64,000 nt of DNA, from NCBI RefSeq assembly GCF_051401765.1, contig NC_135069.1, positions 10,518,501 to 10,582,500 on the forward strand, given 5' to 3'. Numbering within the stretch: position 1 is the first letter of the stretch; each line of letters begins with the position of its first letter. A program made the translations under genes and the position numbers. The stretch is from Calliopsis andreniformis. Its lineage: Eukaryota; Arthropoda; Insecta; Hymenoptera; Andrenidae. Positions 48,201 to 61,500 of the stretch are shown here, one piece after another. Below the pieces are notes generated by a model. It made no database searches. It was not told the origin of the DNA and was given only the letters and a program-made list of their open reading frames with translations.

Positions 48201-51200
48201 ATGGAGTTTCCTCGAAAAGCGACGTCGATGGAGCCCGCGAGCAGGGTGCATAAACAACGTCGTTGCCATGGAAGCACGCGCAGCTCGCATAAAATCTCAT
48301 AATGCCCTTGTCCAAACAAACGTACGGTGGCAGTGTTATGGCGTTCGAGAATTTACCACTCTGGAAAGCGTCGGAGGAAGGCGGCAGGAGAGGCGGGAGT
48401 GACCAGAAGAGAGATCTTCACGCGTAGGAGTGGCACTCGAGTCTGCTCGTTTAAATCCAACTACAAGGTAAACCTCGCCCGCCCGTTTGCTCGCTCGCCC
48501 CTGGCTTCGATCTCGTCCCGTTTCCCTCGGATCTTGTATCGAGCTGCAACGCTTAATCCGATTGTTGCCGGTTTGTCGCGTATCCCCGTGGACGTAGAAT
48601 TCTCGACCGACCGCGAGGAAAGCGCGGGATTAGCCGGCTATCATTGGATCACAACCGGGGATTTTCGTTTTCGGCAATTGCTGGGGCGTGCTGGCCAGGG
48701 CAACTTAAACGTCGAACACTAATTTAGCGGATTACATGCACCTGGGTACTTTGGAAATATCGAACTTCGGCTTTTTAGCTTTTGCTTGGAAATATGGAGG
48801 CTTTAAGTTACTTATAAATGTGCGGGATTTTAAGTGAATCGATCCAAATACGGAATTTTTATAGTATTTTTTGGCTACCTGTTTTTTTAGAATGAAAGGG
48901 CACGTAATTTTTGGATTAATGATATGGAATATTTCCTACTCTTTGTTAAAGGTTTTTTTACAGTTGTGTCTTCTGAAATTATTCTGTTTGATTCATTATA
49001 TTTCAAATTTTAAGAAAATTTTAGACATGATTAATAGAAATGGTTATATTCAAGTTGTTTTGTGAGTGTTGACAATTAAATAAATTCGATATTTGAGTAG
49101 ATACTAAAAGGTTTTAGGTTTTGAGTATTCAAATATTAGAATACTTGAAAGTTTTTAATTTTAAGAATTCACATAATTTTACTCAAGCTATTGTTATTCC
49201 TTGAATTGTATATTCAATTTGTATTAATATTACAATTTTACATAAAAACATTACATGTTAAGTAAGCAAAGAAAACATCCAACTCTTTCTTCTACAATAC
49301 AAATTTCTTATATTTCAACAAAAATCTACTAAAAATACAAATTGCAAATAATCTTCATTTACTTGTGAATACTAAAAAATGCTACTCTTCATGATCAGTA
49401 ATCCACCAGAAATGCTCCCTTAAAAATCCCCAGGAGCTAAAGAGTGAGAATTCAAAGTCCCCCAAGTAAGAAAGAAGACAAGCCACAGATTTTTCTCACG
49501 TTGCTAGGCAACACGAGACGAATTTACGAGCTTCTAAAGCGAAATATGTTTTGAACGCAACGTGTTAACTACACGAGATGCGGGCCGATAAACTTGCAAC
49601 CGGGCCCAAGTCTAGAAACAAGGAGCGAAAAGGGGAGTTTAAAAGGACGATCGCGAGCGAAACGAGCTAGAAGGTCGAGAATCTTCTTAGAAGTGGCATA
49701 AAGATAACCGCTCTATTCGAGTAACCGTGAACCAACTGGTAATCCTGGTACCCACGATCCAACTCCATTGACTTCTGTCCACTGTCAAGTTAACGACGCT
49801 TAATGACAGCTGACAGAGGCGGTGGCCCGAGTCGGGTTTCTCGGCTTTCTTTTCCCGCCTCTTCGCAGACCTCGGAATCCTTCGTACCGCGGAAACCATA
49901 AAATTGCTTCTTCAGAACAACTTTAATGCTCCAGCCTGATCGTCCTCGATGCTCGTCCTCGATTTTATCATCGATTATTCCAGCCCCCCTCGGACGCATC
50001 CAGTTGGAACGTACGATAATCGGTGGCGTGTAAATTAGAGGTGTTCGAACGCTAGAAATATTCGATCGCTCGAAATTCGAGTCGACCACAGCTGCAGCTT
50101 GTTCTAGTCACCCGTGAATTCGATTATTGAGACAAGTTCCATAGAAGTCAATTCTCGTGTGTTCGGAACGAATTGAAGATTTCGAGGAGGAATATTTTGG
50201 TTTTAAATGAGTTTTTTTAACGTCGTATCAATCTTGGTGATTTGCAATGACTATTTTAGATGAAAATAATGTGACTGTTAGAACTTATTAGAGAGTGAGA
50301 CATTTTTTAGGAACGAAATAACATTCGATATTAGTTTACTATTGTTGAGGTTGCTGTGTAGAGTTTCTTTCATTTGATAATTAGTATAGAGGTTTAGTAT
50401 ATTTACGAGAATTCAGGAAGATAGTATGTTCTACAGAAATTTGGGAGTTGCAAATATGACAAATTGAAGGGTTGGTTTTGGAAACTAAATAAGAATGAGT
50501 TAATTTTAAATATCCTAGTCTACTTTTGTTGATTATTACTTGCTGTTTCTTGTAAAGATGTAATGTATCTAAGGTTCTATTAAAGAATTTTTCATGAATT
50601 TTTAACGCTTACGATTATTTTGCGAATATTTTGTTTTGGTTTGAGAGACTGAAGTTTACATATGCATACATATATATATATTTGGTAACTGTTTGAGGTT
50701 AAATTATTCTTGAAAGAGTAAAATATGTACTTGATAGTAAAGCATATTGTACTAATTTAGTCTGCTACTAAATTATATACCCCTTTCTTTTTGCTTAATT
50801 TGTTTGCAACCTCCATGTGCACTTGCTTCTGGGATTAATTTATTTAGCAATGGTTCGAGTTTTGCATTGTCAGACAAGAAATAATGTAGAGATGGTAGAC
50901 AGTCTAACGAGCTTATAGCAAATTAATATTGGATTTTTCAAGTCGCTAAAAAATGTAGTTGGATGCATCTAAATAATTTTAGATACTAGATACAGTTGTA
51001 TACCAATATTTAAGATTTTCTCTGTAGTTTCATATGTGTCTGTGCAATATATTAATATGTATAGCCTTCTGAAATTATTATCGAACTCCGATGACAAACT
51101 AGAATGAATAACAAAAGATTCTTATTCTTTTTAAATACATTTCATGCTAAATTGCGCTAATACAAAATACTTTTTACATATTGGATCAATTTCTATTTTT

Positions 51201-53021
51201 CTTTAGTATACATTTTCTTTCTTTATTCCTTGAAAGGGGTCTATTATTTTAAGTCGTTCTCTATTTTACTAGGACATAATGTATACCATAAAATTATTAA
51301 CAGAGAAAGTGATCTCTGAATGGTGCTTTTTTATTTATAAATTCGTTACATTGTACCGAGTTACGATTTTACATAAAATAACCACTCTATTTTACCATTA
51401 GAGGTATTAGTCATGTATTATTATATTAGAGTATTTCATCCTATATTTCTTTAAAATTGATTAAACAATATACAACGTAGAAATGTTGCAACTGTCTTCA
51501 TCGTTTACATTACATTACCAAAGTCAAAAGTTACAACTAGCTAATAAAGTACGAAACATTCAGGCCCACTGCAGTTATCACGCAATTCGCTACCGTTCCA
51601 TTCACTAAAATTTTTCATAGCAAACCTGCAAAAATCATCTGTACAGAAATAAACTTTAATCCAAGTTCTGTTTGCTCAATAAAATTCATCGCGAGGGAAC
51701 GTCGAATAAAAATCTAGCTGCAAATGGCATTCCGGTTGTCGGTAAAGCGGGCCCATGATAAGAGAGACGTATAATAAGACGTGATAATGGGGTTGTAATA
51801 AAGATATGGAATGCATGACGCCAGAATGGAATGTGTCTTGCCCGTATTACGATATATATATATAAAGTTGAGCAAAAATTGCCATAAACTTATGTATGAC
51901 TGTCATATGCGTTTTCAAAAATAGAAATCGTTTCAAGGACTTAAAAAGTGCAATATCAACTTTCAAATACTTATATACCCAGTGTAAACTTTCACGCCAT
52001 TTTGAACTCATTTTCATACATGTTTGCCTTTAGGTCACTTTCCTTATTACAAGTATGAAACGTGAAATTAGTAATGCCAGTTTTCATTGTAGATTCAAAA
52101 TGATTTCCGAAGTGAAAATTTTATGAGTATTTATTAGTTGCTTTCTAACTTTTATTGCATTCCGTGACTGCATTTTTAAAAGCAATAATTTATGTGAAAT
52201 AGTCTGTATTTATTATATATCTTTAGATATCAATTTTAAATATATAGATCATAAATACTCCATTAATATTTTCTTAGAAACGTAGCTAGTATGGCGCCTC
52301 TCTATTTTAAAGAATTAATACTTATATAATAGCATTTTACTAGAAATAATAGAAATTCTGCAAACACTTTTAACTCGTGTTGCTCCTCTCAAAAATTTAC
52401 CTGAATTTATAAAATATCTAAACATTCTGGCAAGCCCACCTTTCAGGTACAAAATCCTCGAAAGGGAAACGAGTGCTACCTTTTTTGAAAAATGGAGAAA
52501 ATTAGCGCCACGTTATCCTATGAGAACACTTTCAATGTTTTGCCCGCCGCCAGCGCGCTAATTGAGCCATTAACTCCGCCCTTTAATCTTTCACTTGTAC
52601 CTTCGGCGTGTTCGATTTCCTTTGTTCTCGGAACAGGATGAAAGGTTCGAAAGACCCTGAATCGATTCTTTGCTGGGATGAGAATTGTGACCAGAAAATT
52701 CTTTGCATTCTTACAACGCTACAATTATAGTTTGGGGAACAATACCTTTGAAAATAGACCTAATTGTAACTTATGTCTTCCGTGTACGTTTTAAAGGCAT
52801 TATAAATTCACATTTTTCTTTCAATGCTTTATTAAAAAATGAATAATGTTTATTTACAAAACAAGATGACAAAAAAAAGGTGTTTCTGAAAATAATTTAT
52901 AAGTCAATCACATTCTAAAGATATTTATAATATTCATAGCTTGATCAAGTAAACATAATGCTTCTACTAAGCATGCACAGCCATGTATTATTACAACAGT
53001 GGGTGAGATCATTGATTCACT
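45250..53021. other. Alternating AT-rich DNA and GC-rich islands
   Basis: GC-rich blocks lie at about 46080-46860, 47980-48730, 49500-50110 and a weaker one at 52440-52690. A 14-A run at 47927-47940 sits between two GTAGGTAC strings. The 131-codon plus frame at 48327-48722 contains a donor-like CTACAAG/GTAAACC at 48468 but no recognisable domain. Other frames in these islands overlap on opposite strands. AT-rich segments contain nothing supported. Confidence 0.4.
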
Positions 53022-53107
53022 CTATGTTTAGAAGAATTCTTAACCAAGATTTTTCTAAACAGAAGAATTCTTAGAAGAATTCTTAACCAAGATTCTTCTA
53101 AACATAG
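53022..53107. repeat. Hairpin-forming repeat with 43-bp duplication
   Basis: CTATGTTTAGAAGAAT (53022-53037) is the perfect reverse complement of ATTCTTCTAAACATAG (53092-53107). Between them, GAAGAATTCTTAACCAAGAT is directly repeated at 53031 and 53074 (43-bp unit). The whole 86-bp segment could fold into a stem of 16 perfect pairs with a structured interior. Confidence 0.85.
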
Positions 53108-54488
53108 GCTATTTAAAAATTATCGCAATATACGTATGTAACTTCGTAAATAAATATTATTCATACACTCAATCTTACCTAAAAAATAACTATAAATATT
53201 AAATAAGCAAAGTATAAGCTAATTAAGTAGTGTTCGAAACTAAGTGGTCGAAAAATATGGTACTACCTTCTCCAGTATCTGAGTCTTTTTATTTGCTCCA
53301 TTGACATATATGTAGGATAAATCATTACACAGGATAAAATATTAATAAATTCTTTAGAACGTAGAAACCTATACAATTCTGAAGGAAATCCAAACAGACA
53401 AGGCTATAACTTCAATCTTCAACTATGAAATTTAGTAACATTAAATAATTTTCTTTCGATAAACTACTAAAGGCCATTCTCGAATATATAATATGGAAGT
53501 TCATTATTTATTATATTTCGTGAATATAAATTATCCATAAAACTGTAGTGGAAATTTCTGTAGTCGAAGTGACTTTCTGGAGAAAAAGGGGACCTTCGAA
53601 AAAACTTGTCGACAGGTTGTTTAACACTCAGCTTGAAGGAGGGGTTATGAAACGTCGATTTTTCGTAACGTGAGAAGAATTCTGTCTCCCTGAGGGATAC
53701 ACGAATACTGACCGTCCTATCGGGTCCGAGTTCCTCGAAAACCGCGCTTCGAATCGGGTATCTCGATAGAGGAGGCGATCCTTGATTTTCTATGGAAGTG
53801 AGAGATTCAATGCCGCGAGGGAACGCCTCGAAAATCCGTGTCCTAAACCAACATCTTTATGGACTTGGTGTTTCTTCAAGGGGCCGCCTTATTACATTGA
53901 TTTATCGCTTTGTGCTGTTGGCTCCATCTGGCGTCGAGGCCTGCTCGAATTTATATGTAGATCTTGGGATTCGTACGAATCAGTCCTTGAGCGGTGCTTG
54001 GTGGATGGAAAAGTACATCTTTCTTTAATAAATTTTATTTTTGCTTAAGAAACTTCGATAGTCCATTGTGTCGACATTTCTTCGTTGCTCTGCGTTGGCT
54101 TTCAGCTAACACAATGAGACCTCGCTCTATTTAAGATGTTAGTGTGTTCTGTTTAACGTTTGGATTGTTTATCATCTTTATACATACGACAATCTAATTT
54201 TTAGGAATACAAGCTTAGTTACTACAGAGTCTAGTGAAATTAAATAGAATTGAAAAAACGCTAAAATTATTACTAATTGAAATGAGCTTTATAATTGAAG
54301 ATCAGGCTGTAAATTCTGACGTGACAGTTAACATGTGAAAAATAATTTAGTTATTCTGTTATAAAAAGAAACCTTCCTATTGATTTATTATGTATATGCA
54401 TACACCATGTATGTTTAATGACTGAATTTTTTGTAGAGATGTGAAGAAATATTATATTACATAGAGTGTTCGATGACAAATGTCAGAA
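53108..54488. other. AT-rich DNA with a GC-rich block
   Basis: The GC-richer block at about 53560-54120 holds two overlapping plus-strand frames (53782-54048 and 53792-54028), neither recognisable. The remainder is AT-rich with no supported feature. Confidence 0.45.
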
Positions 54489-54773
54489 ATTTCAAGTAAC
54501 TTTTCTGCGTACAGAAATAAGACAAGAATGGGTTTCAGACCTCATTTCTGAGTTATTAATTGTTCAGAAAGCGCCTAAAATGCGCGTAAAAGATGTCTGA
54601 CTTAAAACTTATTCTACTGACTTTGCCTGACTTGATTTGATGCACGACGTCAGTAGAATAAGTCCTAACTTAGACATAATTCATGCGAATTTAGACGTTT
54701 TTGCAATAATTAATAACTCTGAAATAAAGCCTTAAATGTTATTTTAAATGTTATTTTAGTTCTAACTTGAAAT
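54489..54773. repeat. Long inverted repeat (285 bp)
   Basis: The two arms of about 130 bases surround a 27-base loop (54622-54648). The inner 15 base pairs, ACTTATTCTACTGAC (54607-54621) against its exact complement (54649-54663), are perfect, and 25 of the inner 29 positions match. Further out GAGTTATTAATT (54550) faces its complement at 54708-54719, and ATTTCAAG (54489) faces CTTGAAAT (54766). The inner 85 nt (54593-54677) have the size and shape of a miRNA precursor. Similarity drops beyond 54489 and 54773, defining the unit. It encodes no protein. Confidence 0.85.
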
Positions 54774-55204
54774 CTAGAACTATGTACTCCACAAAATTTG
54801 TTACAACTGTTGTCGTATACCCTATACACTATGAACTAAAGAAGTTGTGTCTATAGAAACATATCGCCTATTAGCTGCAACAATCACATAACTAAAAAAT
54901 TGTTGTTCGAATTGTTACTATAAAAAGAAAGATTTTTACATTAACTAATACTGCTATATCAATACCCTGAAAACCATGATTTCTTGTGTTGTTATAGCAA
55001 ATGGGCAATATTGCGTTTTATAGGTTCATTTCTGTATTAATTAAAAGTACGTATTTATTTTCCCTGAAAAATTGCATTGTGACCTAAACATAGCAATTAT
55101 CCGAATAATTCAAGTGGCTAAAGTAAATTACAAGTTCCCTTTTTCTCTTTTAGTTAAGATTAATAAAAAGAAATCGCAGTTCGTACATAGCTATTAATTA
55201 GGGA

Positions 55205-55250
55205 CTAGCATCAGTAGGTAAATCCTTGTTGGATCCTACTTGAATGCTAG
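55205..55250. repeat. 46-nt compact hairpin
   Basis: CTAGCAT (55205-55211) pairs with ATGCTAG (55244-55250), AGTAGG with CCTACT, and ATCC with GGAT around a TTGTT loop, leaving small bulges. It lies at the left edge of the GC-rich block 55200-55520. Confidence 0.65.
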
Positions 55251-58200
55251 GATTTCGAATGATCGGTGAAGGGTGTCTCGAAACAAGGACTATGGATGCA
55301 TTGTGAGTCGATCCGAACAGATATCGAGATGCGTGGCCGGGCGGATGGGCGTGCATCCGATTATCTTGGTAACTCAATCTCTCCTCTCGAGCCTAGTCGT
55401 TTCTAGCCCCGACGTGGGATCTGCATGATCCTATGCATCGAAGGGGAGTCGTATTCTAACACCAATAACAGTACTGTTGCTTCCGAGAATCTCGGTCGGC
55501 ACTTCAAACATTCTTCCTTTGAGCAGAGAACAATTTTAAAGGGAAATTGTCGATAGGATTCTCAAAAAAAGTAGATATAGTATAATTGAAACCATTGCTC
55601 TTTTGTCAACAATGTTTCACATTTTTTATCAGTTTAATCTATAGTATCTTTGGAGAATTTAAACAATAAGTTTTATAGGTTTATTACATTAAGCAATTTT
55701 AAACAGTGTCATTTAAGTAGTTGAATATAGAGGGATTGAAAATAGCATGCTCATTATTGTTTAACTAAGGACTGAAAGTAATAAAATATGGATATTGCAA
55801 GTCCAAAGTATTTAATAAAAAATGTAACAGCTATCTGCAAGTGCCACAATGTTTACTTTTTATTATTCATAAATTACACTACCTTATTTCAACCCATAAT
55901 TCTGAATATTATTTTACTATAAAATATAAATTCAATATATGATATACCTAAATTGTTTATTTTAGTTAAGTTTACAGTACATCTTGCAAAAAAATCAAAA
56001 TGTTCAATATATGTATATATTCGTATGCTATATAAACAATATGATAATACATATTTTATATTTAAATTTCAAATAAAAATATATATTATATTATTTTGTA
56101 ATACACAGTACAAAGTTGTAAATTTAAATAAGTAGTCCTTAACATAATAATTCATAGTTATTTAAACTTTAACTATAGTATCTAAGTATTTAAATATTGA
56201 CTTCATAAATTAAAATTGAAGTATATAATTATACAACTGAAATGCTCAAATTATTTTCTTCAATTCTGGAACTATTTCTTCAGAAATCTGTCATTTTTGT
56301 ATTCCTACAAAAATAGATATACATTACCAATTGAAAATAACGCGATTGACAATCAATTATCCTAATAGAATCTTTCATTTCAATCCTCTAAAAGTAAATA
56401 AAAGCACCGATTCTGGTTACACAAATTCCCTCCAACGTTCGTTGATCGACCCTGAGGAGGCTTTGCTCGCGAGTCGATGGCCCGTGGCGTATCGAAAACA
56501 GAGACGTCGACATGAATCATACCAGCGTTCGCTTACCACGTGCAACGTGGAATTATTACGTACCTGCTTGTACGCGTTCATCTTGCAGCGTGCACCCACA
56601 TTAAGCGGCCACGCGCTAAAGTGTGCGTACGCGTGTGCGCGTGACTGTGAACGATCATTTTGTTGCCTCGACCCACGCACTATCTGCTCATGCGCCCATC
56701 CCATGGGAATAACAGTCACCAGAATCACTCGAATTTCGGAGTACCGTTGCATTTTACGTGACAACCTGCTTTCGAAACTTTTTGTCGATGTTAGCGCCCA
56801 GACCCGATAAAGACTGAGCTAACTGCGAAAGTGTTAAGTGGAAAGAAATTTAAACAGCAAAGCTGCAAGGATATTTATATTACAGCCGATTTGCATAATT
56901 TATATTATATTTGAAACGAAACTGAATATTTTTGGAACGATTGTACGCTGAACGTTGACTCATTTCGTCTCCCCATTTAAGGAATTTAAGCTTCGCGCCG
57001 AAGTGTTACAAACCGATTAATTGTTGCTCTGCCAATGAGGAGAAAATTTCTTGGTCTTTTATATGAACCTCTGAGGACGATGCTTGAGATATTTAATTGG
57101 TAGCCAGAACAAAAATGTTTCTCGACGAGTTTCGCTTAATTTCGGCTCTTTAGATGTCCAGCTTGATGAGAAACAGAGCGATCCTCTGAAACCATGATCT
57201 TCTTATCGAGCTTCTTGGATTTCGGTACACGGAAGAGAATTACTCTGTTCATGGAATAAAATAATTTCAAATACCAAGGCTCAGGCTCTTAATGCTTTAA
57301 GTATTCATTGACGATCGAGGCAATAGTTTCTTTGAAGTAAAATACAAGATTATGGCGCGTAACGCCATTAATGATCTTTAGTATCTTTCTGTTTTTTTAA
57401 ATTAAAGCACATGAAATTTTTTCTAGTTTTAACTCGAAATTAATGTCTGCAGTCGAAACATTTGTTCTATTTTGTACCAATTTTATATTTTGAAAATTTT
57501 TTATTCATATTCGAGCAAAGTGTTACAAGTTGAAAGCACAAAAGTTTCTTACTTCTAGCTTTATGAAACATATATTAGCTAAAATTTATTAAAAGATCTA
57601 TTATTTGAAGTTTTAAATACTGGAAAATTTGTGTACGAGAAGATAATCGATTCAACTAAATAAAAATTGAAAATTTCTAATTTGGGACAATTATATCGCA
57701 TGTAAGATGTAGGTACATATTATAAAGTACAGTTTTTACACACTATAAATTTGCCACTTGTATAAATAACAGACTTACACAATGTGAGAAGGCAAGAGAA
57801 AATGACAATAATTCCACCAGACAAGGATAATTACCATGAACTTATAACGAGAAATAATTGCACACGTTGTAAATTGTATACGTAGAGCCATTTGTAAATA
57901 CATATATTTTTAACAGTTACATACAACGTACTCTAAAAATTTTAATTTCAACACTTAAGGATAATAAGTTACTCGAACTCTAATTTTAATACTAGTTCAT
58001 TTTTGTAACCAATAGATCTCAGTATAGACAATTAACATATACTGTACCAAATAATATATAATATAATATAATAAAAAACGAAATGTGGAATAATGTGTCA
58101 CAAGAATAAAAATCTAGAGAGAATTACAAATTTTACGAATATCTACACAAAAAGAATATTGAATAATCTTTGTGTTCCAGAGATAAGCTCTCCCAATTCA

Positions 58201-60955
58201 TAAATTCCAGTCCCAAATTGTTCACTCTTTCCACTGCGAAAGAAGTCGAAAGTTTCTAGACTGTCGGTCCTCTTTCCGTAAAGCGTTTCTACTCGTATAG
58301 AAATGATCAACGTCGAGGACAGAACTTTTTGCAAGGAAGTTTACATCCCGCCACATTTACGGCCCATAAACGCTTTCGGTACCGTTGCCGTCATTTGTTA
58401 ATTTACAACGAGGAAGCGGCGGTACGTTCCAACGGCCTCGTCGATTCAAAATTTACGATCATCGACAGGATCCCGCGGTTGGGGCTCAAATGACCGACTG
58501 GGCGCAGAAGCAGCGCGCGATTTTCTTATGCAATCGAAAGCCGCCGGCCAATTGAAACGTGATCGAGTTACAGGCCAATCCGACGATCACGTCTGTCAAG
58601 CATTCAAATCTTTATTCGTTTTCTTCGCTTCCAGCGGCTGTTTTTGATTTGATCGCAATAAATGGTGCCTGGCGAACGCTACTTGAAAATCATTCTCCGT
58701 ATCTGCAGTACCTACCGTGTGCCACGCTTTCGAACAATTTCGAGGAATGATAGATTGCAAAGCTGTCTAACAATTTGCTGCGGGGCATACGATTTATGAA
58801 ATCCTGTTCCTTTTCTGTGGTGGCTGTGTAATGTTTGTTCTTTGAAGGATGGTAGGGAATTTGGAAAATTGTGCTTCTTAACAGTTTTTCTTTTCTTTGG
58901 TTATCGATGATAATTGAGAGTGTCTTATTTTTTTATTTTTTGTGTTCACTTTTGGGGAGGCTTGTGTGAAAGTAGATATTCGATATCAACTTGTGATTTC
59001 GTAGAAGCTACGAGTTTATAGAGAATGAGACGTGTCGCATTATCAAAGGTCAATTTATATGTTGGTGATTGTTTATTATCTTATCAAGATGTACGATGAA
59101 AATTATTCCTGTAATCTGTAACTTAAGATCCAATTGATAATTAATGACACAAACTGAAAAATTAAAATTTAGTTTGTTGTTTTTGAAGCATATTAAATTG
59201 GAAAGAAATAGTTGTTAATGTGTGCTATTAATATACACTTTTTAGCAACTTGTCAAAATACTATACATAAAAATTCTCAGTTTTAAATTTCTAGTTTAAT
59301 CATCGCTAATAATTTTTTTTCATTTTATTAACGCAGAATTTGAAAATTATTTAAAATCCTCCAATATATGTATAATCCAATAATCACCACCAAAGTGAAA
59401 GTTATAAATACGTATCACAAGAGCACTGAGTACTAAAACCTGTTTCATTATTTTATACCACTTTGCAGTTTACTTATAGTATACAACGAAAAAATTTGTA
59501 AGATATTTAAGTTTAATCGTTTTATGCTACCCTACACCACTATTCTATACCAGCCACTTCTAACTGCTATCAGATCATAGAAATCAGAGCTCCTCGAGTA
59601 AGCTTCGTTCCTTTTTTACTATAAACCGAAAGTACAAGTATAAACCAACCATTTCTTGACGAGCACATCAATGCTCATAAAAACGATCGGAACGACTTCT
59701 AGCACGAATCGACGACCACGCGATAACGACAATAATAATCGACTAACATCGCTCCAGGACATATTTGTCGAGAGGAATCAAGCATACAAGAGAACTACAA
59801 GCTGCAGATGCAGTCTGTTGTCTAATGAGTCCTCCCAGCGGGTATTCACGATCGGTATGTCTTCATCGTTGCCGCAGGAGAGAGACATTTACAATAGAAT
59901 GCAGACGCAAGAATAAAAAGTAGTCGCAATAAAATTCAAAAAAGAGATGGCTTGATAAGGTGAAGATTATGTGCAACTTAAATATGTGCAAAGGTTAATT
60001 GAAGATGTAGAACTAATTTCTGAAAAATAGGTTATGATATGAAAGCAGTTCAGTTTCCTTGAGAATTTATGAAATGCAAGAATATTATAGTCTACAAGTT
60101 TTATTTAATATTCAACACTAGAACCTTTTAAAAAGTAGACTTATTGAAGCAATTTCAATAACTGATACGATTTTTGTAGAAACATTATACATTAGGTACC
60201 TACTATTTTTAGGAATATTGAGCAAACGCTGAGTAAACTTAAAATAAGTATAAAGAAACTGAACTTGGATCAGATGCATGGTCATCGATATATGAAATAT
60301 GCATGATAAATATGCATTAGGATATTAGAGCTCCTACGCACCGAGAACACTTTGTTGCACGACACGTTGGTCATTCGAAGAAACGAAATAAATAATTTTA
60401 TCGCTGTGTAACAGAAAGAAAAGTGAAGATTGTCATACAGTAGCTAATATAAATACATATATTTCATAAACGATAAAACTGTCGTGCAATAAATCGTTTC
60501 AAAGGTGCACCTAGTTTTAAAGAATCTCTACAATATTACCTAGGTATACAGTAATCGCATCCAGAGGGATAAGTATCAAATATTTTACATCAGACCAAAT
60601 CCTATTAGCAAAAGTTATCAATCATTGCATAGAAGCTTCCTCCACCAAAACTTTCAAACTATAAAATGACTAATTCTACATCAATTGAATTGGAGAATTG
60701 AAAAATAGTACAAACCCAAAATCCATATTTAGGAGATATTTGATCCGAACGTGTAATCCTATGCATTTTATATACATATTTGGACCTCAGAGCCACAGTC
60801 CCTTACATCTACTTACCTTCTAGCTGACTAAATACACTTTGGTTTAGGAGTCTAGATATAGTTTTCTGATTATTCAAATATAATTCATTTGAATCTTGCA
60901 CTGTTCTTCAACTAATCCTTCCAATTTTCCCAAAGTTTCACCAGTGACGTTTATG
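55251..60955. other. Alternating AT-rich DNA and GC-rich islands
   Basis: GC-rich blocks lie at about 55251-55520, 56400-56820, 58300-58770 and 59570-59900. The 159-codon plus frame (56331-56810) overlaps a 115-codon minus frame, and neither is recognisable. Three ATGCAT palindromes occur in 44 bp (60274, 60299, 60312), two of them within ATATGCAT. TCTTTGGTTATC near 58893 resembles the start of miR-9 but has no hairpin partner. The remaining DNA is AT-rich and empty. Confidence 0.4.
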
Positions 60956-61500
60956 TGGCACTAAGAAAGGCCCCATCTCGATCGCCCAGTTATCTCCCAT
61001 GTTGCTCCAGAATCGATCGATCGATCTTGATCCCTCGTAAAGCGAAGCGGGCAAGATCTTTTTTGCCGAGTCGTGGGGAGGATAGGAAGGTGGTTAGGGC
61101 GAGTTGGTAGGTAGGCAAGTATTACTTGCGGTAGGACGATCTCTTAGGAGGTAAGACTCGAACTAGGGGAGCCGCGGGGAGGAACGAAACAGAGCGGAAC
61201 ACGGCGGCGAAGAGGTCCGAGGAGAGGGTAGCGAGCTGTCTGGATCGATGATGCATGGTACCAGCGACTCGGTCGTGCTACTCCCTTGCAAACTTCATCT
61301 TCGTAGCTGCTTCCACCTCCTCCTCCAGCTTCGAGTCTCTTTAGTCTGGCGCCGATCCGCGGGGCCGCGAACTCGGATACGTGGAAACAGCAACCGGATC
61401 AGACACGGATTTCGCTGAGAGCTTTCTTCCCTCAGCACGTTTCTCTCGCTGCTATTTTTCATCCTTTCACGAACGTAAAAACGAGAAAACTGAGGCCACG
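60956..61500. other. GC-rich, promoter-like island
   Basis: CpG-rich block with an ATCGATCGATCGAT palindrome near 61013 and GGTAGGTAGG near 61109. A near-palindromic CAAGTATTACTTG follows and a donor-like AGGAG/GTAAGACTC lies at 61150. No open frame of note. Could be a promoter or enhancer. Confidence 0.35.

Noticed and set aside
51851..51867. TATATATATATAAAG as a TATA box
   Set aside because: A dinucleotide run in AT-rich DNA with no initiator at the expected distance.
56331..56810. 159-codon plus-strand frame and 115-codon minus frame
   Set aside because: Opposite-strand overlap in a GC-rich island, the pattern seen in every island; no family resemblance.
58891..58915. TCTTTGGTTATC, identical to the first 12 bases of miR-9
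   Set aside because: The match stops there and no complementary arm lies within hairpin distance on either side.
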